64,000 bases of DNA, from NCBI GenBank assembly GCA_016742275.1, contig JACVCD010000022.1, positions 1 to 64,000 of the forward strand. Direction: 5' to 3'. Below are positions 61,874 to 64,000 of the stretch, piece by piece. Each line of letters begins with the position of its first letter. The stretch's first letter is position 1. The notes beneath the pieces were generated by a model, which saw only the letters and a list, made by a program, of their open reading frames with translations, did no database searches and had not been told where the DNA came from. This stretch comes from Gemmatimonadaceae bacterium (GTDB lineage Bacteria > Gemmatimonadota > Gemmatimonadetes > Gemmatimonadales > Gemmatimonadaceae). A program made the translations under genes and the position numbers.

Positions 61874-62977
61874 TCAGCGAATACGAGCGTAGCGCAGCGT
61901 GACGTAGCCTGACGTCCCGGTTTCGCCGTAGTAGTTGATGAACTGCACCTTGTAGACGAGAGCGCCCGAACGCACGAGGTACGTGTTGAAGGTCGGGTGC
62001 AGACGATTCGTGCCGGCAAGGTTGTAGAGGAACGGTCCGATCTTGTCCGACGACGAGTTGGGAATCGGTCCGGACAGCACGCTGAGATACGGCACGTACT
62101 GCGCGGCATCGCTCGCGCTCGTAGCCGCAGCAAACGCCGGCGACGTCGGTCCCGGTGACGTGGCCACATTGCATGCGGTGTTCGACGTCAGGGCCAGCGA
62201 CGTTGTCGACGGATCAAAGGTGAAGTCCCAGTTGCAACCATTCGGCGTGACACTCTGCGCGCTCGTCAGGCTGATCGCCACCGGTGCCGTAGGCGCATTG
62301 ATGGTGAACGACTGCGCCGCGCCGAGCGTGGTGCCCGTCTGCTGACGCACTTCGAACGTGATCGATGCCACCTGCACGGCGGGCGTGAACGTCAACGCCG
62401 ACACACGGAACAGCGCAAAGGCACCATTGGCCGCGCGCACCTTCCAATAGCGCGCCGCATTGGCGGCTGGCACTGCACCAAACGTGAGATAGGACGTCGA
62501 GCTGCTCGACAACACATCACTCTTGAACGCAGTGTCCGCAGGAATTTGCGCCGCACGGAACTGATCAAACACCGAGAGCGTAGCAGCTGGCGTGAACGCC
62601 ATCACCTGCTCATTGGTGGCGTTGCGATTCTCCGCCACCGCATACCCCGTCACGTTGCGACTCGCCGTGCCAGCCACTGCCGGGCTGTTGAGACGCACTT
62701 CGAAACGACGCAACGCGATATCCCACGTCCCCGATGCAGGAACCACGGCACCCGTGGCCAGGTTCACATGCACCAGCGTATCGTTGCTGGTGGCGTTGAT
62801 CGGCGAGAGTGTGCGGACTTCGTTGATCGCGAGCTCACCACTCGGTCCTTCCGGGCCAGTGGGAGCGGATTCGGATTCGCAGGCTGTAAGGCCAGCCAGG
62901 CCAAGAATCGCCACCGAGGCCGCGAAGGTCGAACGCGAAACACGGTAGTTGAGAAGTGTTTTCATAGAGCGAAGCAT
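61874..62977 (-). CDS. HmuY-like lipoprotein
   Basis: The 367-residue lipoprotein has a type II signal ending at C33 (LAGLTAC). The first domain (about 60 to 130) contains ASGTWDIALRRFEVRLNSP and the last (about 310 to 360) LHPTFNTYLVRSGALVYKVQFINYYG and SGYVTLRYARI, both characteristic of HmuY-type hemophores. The two HmuY heme-ligand histidines cannot be placed with confidence, so heme binding is not assured. It is the first gene of the pair with the TonB receptor. The ATG ending at 62977 has a GGTCGGG upstream; M5 (62965) is an alternative. Confidence 0.82.
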   Translation of the reverse strand: MLRSMKTLLNYRVSRSTFAASVAILGLAGLTACESESAPTGPEGPSGELAINEVRTLSPINATSNDTLVHVNLATGAVVPASGTWDIALRRFEVRLNSPAVAGTASRNVTGYAVAENRNATNEQVMAFTPAATLSVFDQFRAAQIPADTAFKSDVLSSSSTSYLTFGAVPAANAARYWKVRAANGAFALFRVSALTFTPAVQVASITFEVRQQTGTTLGAAQSFTINAPTAPVAISLTSAQSVTPNGCNWDFTFDPSTTSLALTSNTACNVATSPGPTSPAFAAATSASDAAQYVPYLSVLSGPIPNSSSDKIGPFLYNLAGTNRLHPTFNTYLVRSGALVYKVQFINYYGETGTSGYVTLRYARIR

Positions 62978-63043
62978 AAAAACCCGACCATTTCAGTTGT
63001 ATTAGTAGTTTTTACAGGGTCGCATTCCGGAACGCATAGCATC

Positions 63044-63835
63044 ATGTCGCAATACAGCTCAGCCCAGACGGTCAGCCCGCCCCCATCACTTCCCGTCACG
63101 GTTATCACCGGCGCGAGCGACGGCATCGGTGCCGCGCTGGCAAATCAACTTGCCGGGCGGCATGCGTTGGTCCTCGTGGCGAGGCGCGGAGATCGCCTGC
63201 AGCAGCTGGCGGATCGCCTGAAACAGCTGGGCAGCCCCGTCGTTCCGATTGTCGCCGACGTGACGGATCGCTCACAGGTGGAGGACATGGTCGACACCGC
63301 GCTCGCGCAGTTCAGTCGCCTCGATGTGCTCGTGAACAACGTAGGCCGCGGCATCACTCGCCTGCCTTCACAACTCACCGACACCGACATCGACGACATG
63401 ATGCGCGTGAACGTGAAGAGCGCCCTCTATGGTACGCAGGCCGTGCTGCCCCATTTCCAGCTCGTCGGACGCGGCCACGTGATCAATGTGTCGTCCATGC
63501 TCGGCCGCATTCCTTCGGTCGTACCGCGAGCAGCTTATAGCGCCGCCAAGCATTTCCTGAACAGCCTCACCATCAACTTCCGCGACGAAGTCCAGGCCGA
63601 GCATCCCGGCATTCAGTTCTCGCTAGTCTCGCCGGGTGTGGTGCACACCGACTTCGGCCTCAATGCCCTGCACGGTGGTGTGGACTCGCGTGTGCTGCCG
63701 CTCGCTCAATCAGCGGACGAAGTGGCGGCCATCATTGCACAGGTCATCGATGACCGGCGCCCCGACGTGTACTCGCGCCAAGGCATGGCGGCGCGAGTGG
63801 CGGCACACTACGAGGCGTTGGGGCGGGATCCCTAA
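63044..63835 (+). CDS. Short-chain dehydrogenase/reductase
   Basis: The 263-residue SDR has TGASDGIGAAL near residue 22, NNVGRG for the NNAG motif, catalytic Ser in VSSMLG, and Y and K in AYSAAKHF. All catalytic residues are intact. It belongs to the classical group often called SDR family NAD(P)-dependent oxidoreductase; the substrate is unknown. It is divergent from the HmuY-like gene with a 66-nt gap, and its stop overlaps the end of a minus-strand gene by four bases. Confidence 0.9.
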   Translation: MSQYSSAQTVSPPPSLPVTVITGASDGIGAALANQLAGRHALVLVARRGDRLQQLADRLKQLGSPVVPIVADVTDRSQVEDMVDTALAQFSRLDVLVNNVGRGITRLPSQLTDTDIDDMMRVNVKSALYGTQAVLPHFQLVGRGHVINVSSMLGRIPSVVPRAAYSAAKHFLNSLTINFRDEVQAEHPGIQFSLVSPGVVHTDFGLNALHGGVDSRVLPLAQSADEVAAIIAQVIDDRRPDVYSRQGMAARVAAHYEALGRDP

Positions 63836-64000
63836 GGGACCGACTGCCCCCTCACCGCCTGATTCGACGACGGCGTCGGCGCCGCACTCTGATGTGCCGC
63901 CGAAATCGGCGACGCATACGACTCGAGTGGTGGCCCTAGGGTCGGCTCACACACGCCCTCGGCCGTCTCGCGAATCAGCTGATCGACCACCGCCCGCAAA
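63832..64000 (-). CDS. C-terminal end of an unidentified protein, cut by the window edge
   Basis: On the minus strand a frame is open from the window edge to TAG at 63832 to 63834, giving 55 residues (LRAVVDQLIRETAEG, then a Pro/Ser/Ala-rich tail). The two other minus frames are closed in the same stretch, and the helix followed by disorder looks like a real C-terminus. No family can be named. Confidence 0.45.
   Translation of the reverse strand, partial: LRAVVDQLIRETAEGVCEPTLGPPLESYASPISAAHQSAAPTPSSNQAVRGQSVP

Noticed and set aside
62546-63043. Long N-terminal extension of the SDR gene on the plus strand
   Set aside because: The stretch is antisense to the HmuY-like gene and the SDR fold starts just after the ATG at 63044.
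1-64000. CRISPR arrays, tRNA genes, insertion sequences and prophage genes
   Set aside because: No regularly spaced repeats, cloverleaf-like stretches with CCA-type ends, transposase motifs or phage structural genes were found by reading both strands.

Overview
The window looks like chromosome of a member of the Gemmatimonadota, most likely a Gemmatimonas-type bacterium. This is an inference from gene content: a clade II type NosZ, DUF4388 (PatA-type) proteins joined to chemosensory genes, HmuY-like lipoproteins and DUF1554 lectin-like proteins, all in high-GC DNA. No rRNA, tRNA, insertion sequence, integrase or CRISPR array was seen.

Region 1 (1 to about 28.3 kb, all on the minus strand). 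Twenty-five genes lie head to tail with 4-bp start/stop overlaps or very short gaps; the largest gap is 88 nt, between cheA and cheC. Reading in the direction of transcription, housekeeping genes come first: tilS, hpt, ftsH, a DUF2723 membrane protein, a YggS-family gene, divIVA, a purine nucleoside phosphorylase, ileS, a DksA/TraR-type zinc-finger gene, two tandem lspA genes and rluD. They run straight into a chemosensory cluster: cheW, cheY, cheA, cheC, a giant TPR protein, a DUF4388 protein, an MglA-type small GTPase, a tandem DnaA-like AAA+ ATPase, a second DUF4388 protein with TPRs, cheD, cheB, a divergent cheW and a TPR gene cut by the window edge. No cheR, receptor or flagellar gene is visible. 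The combination suggests a chemosensory pathway that controls a polarity or surface-motility GTPase rather than flagella; that is inference.

Region 2 (28.3 to 31.1 kb) holds a 54-residue membrane protein, a bidirectional terminator, the ammonium sensing pair glnK-amt (the PII protein lacks the uridylylated Tyr51 and has a C-terminal extension) and a PfpI/DJ-1 protein.

Region 3 (31.2 to 39.8 kb) is a nitrous-oxide-respiration locus: an NnrS-like polytopic membrane protein, an NsrR-like Rrf2 regulator transcribed away from nosZ, then nosZ, a membrane-domain/NosL fusion, nosD, nosF, nosY and a lipoprotein cytochrome c. A palindrome in the nsrR-nosZ gap is a candidate operator.

Region 4 (39.8 to 54 kb) is mixed: a family 2 glycosyltransferase, a DUF4442 thioesterase-like gene with a nitronate monooxygenase-like gene, a secreted DUF1554 protein, an S9 peptidase, a 464-nt gap that may encode a small transcript, an SDR/SnoaL pair divergent from an HxlR regulator that appears leaderless, an M28 peptidase with a membrane protein, and a minus-strand threonine operon (thrA fusion, thrC, and a C-factor-like SDR).

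Region 5 (54 to 64 kb) carries a glycogen operon (glgP, glgA, a GH57/DUF3536 protein), a TonB-dependent receptor with an HmuY-like lipoprotein (probable heme or other ligand uptake), an SDR, and the C-terminal end of an unidentified gene.
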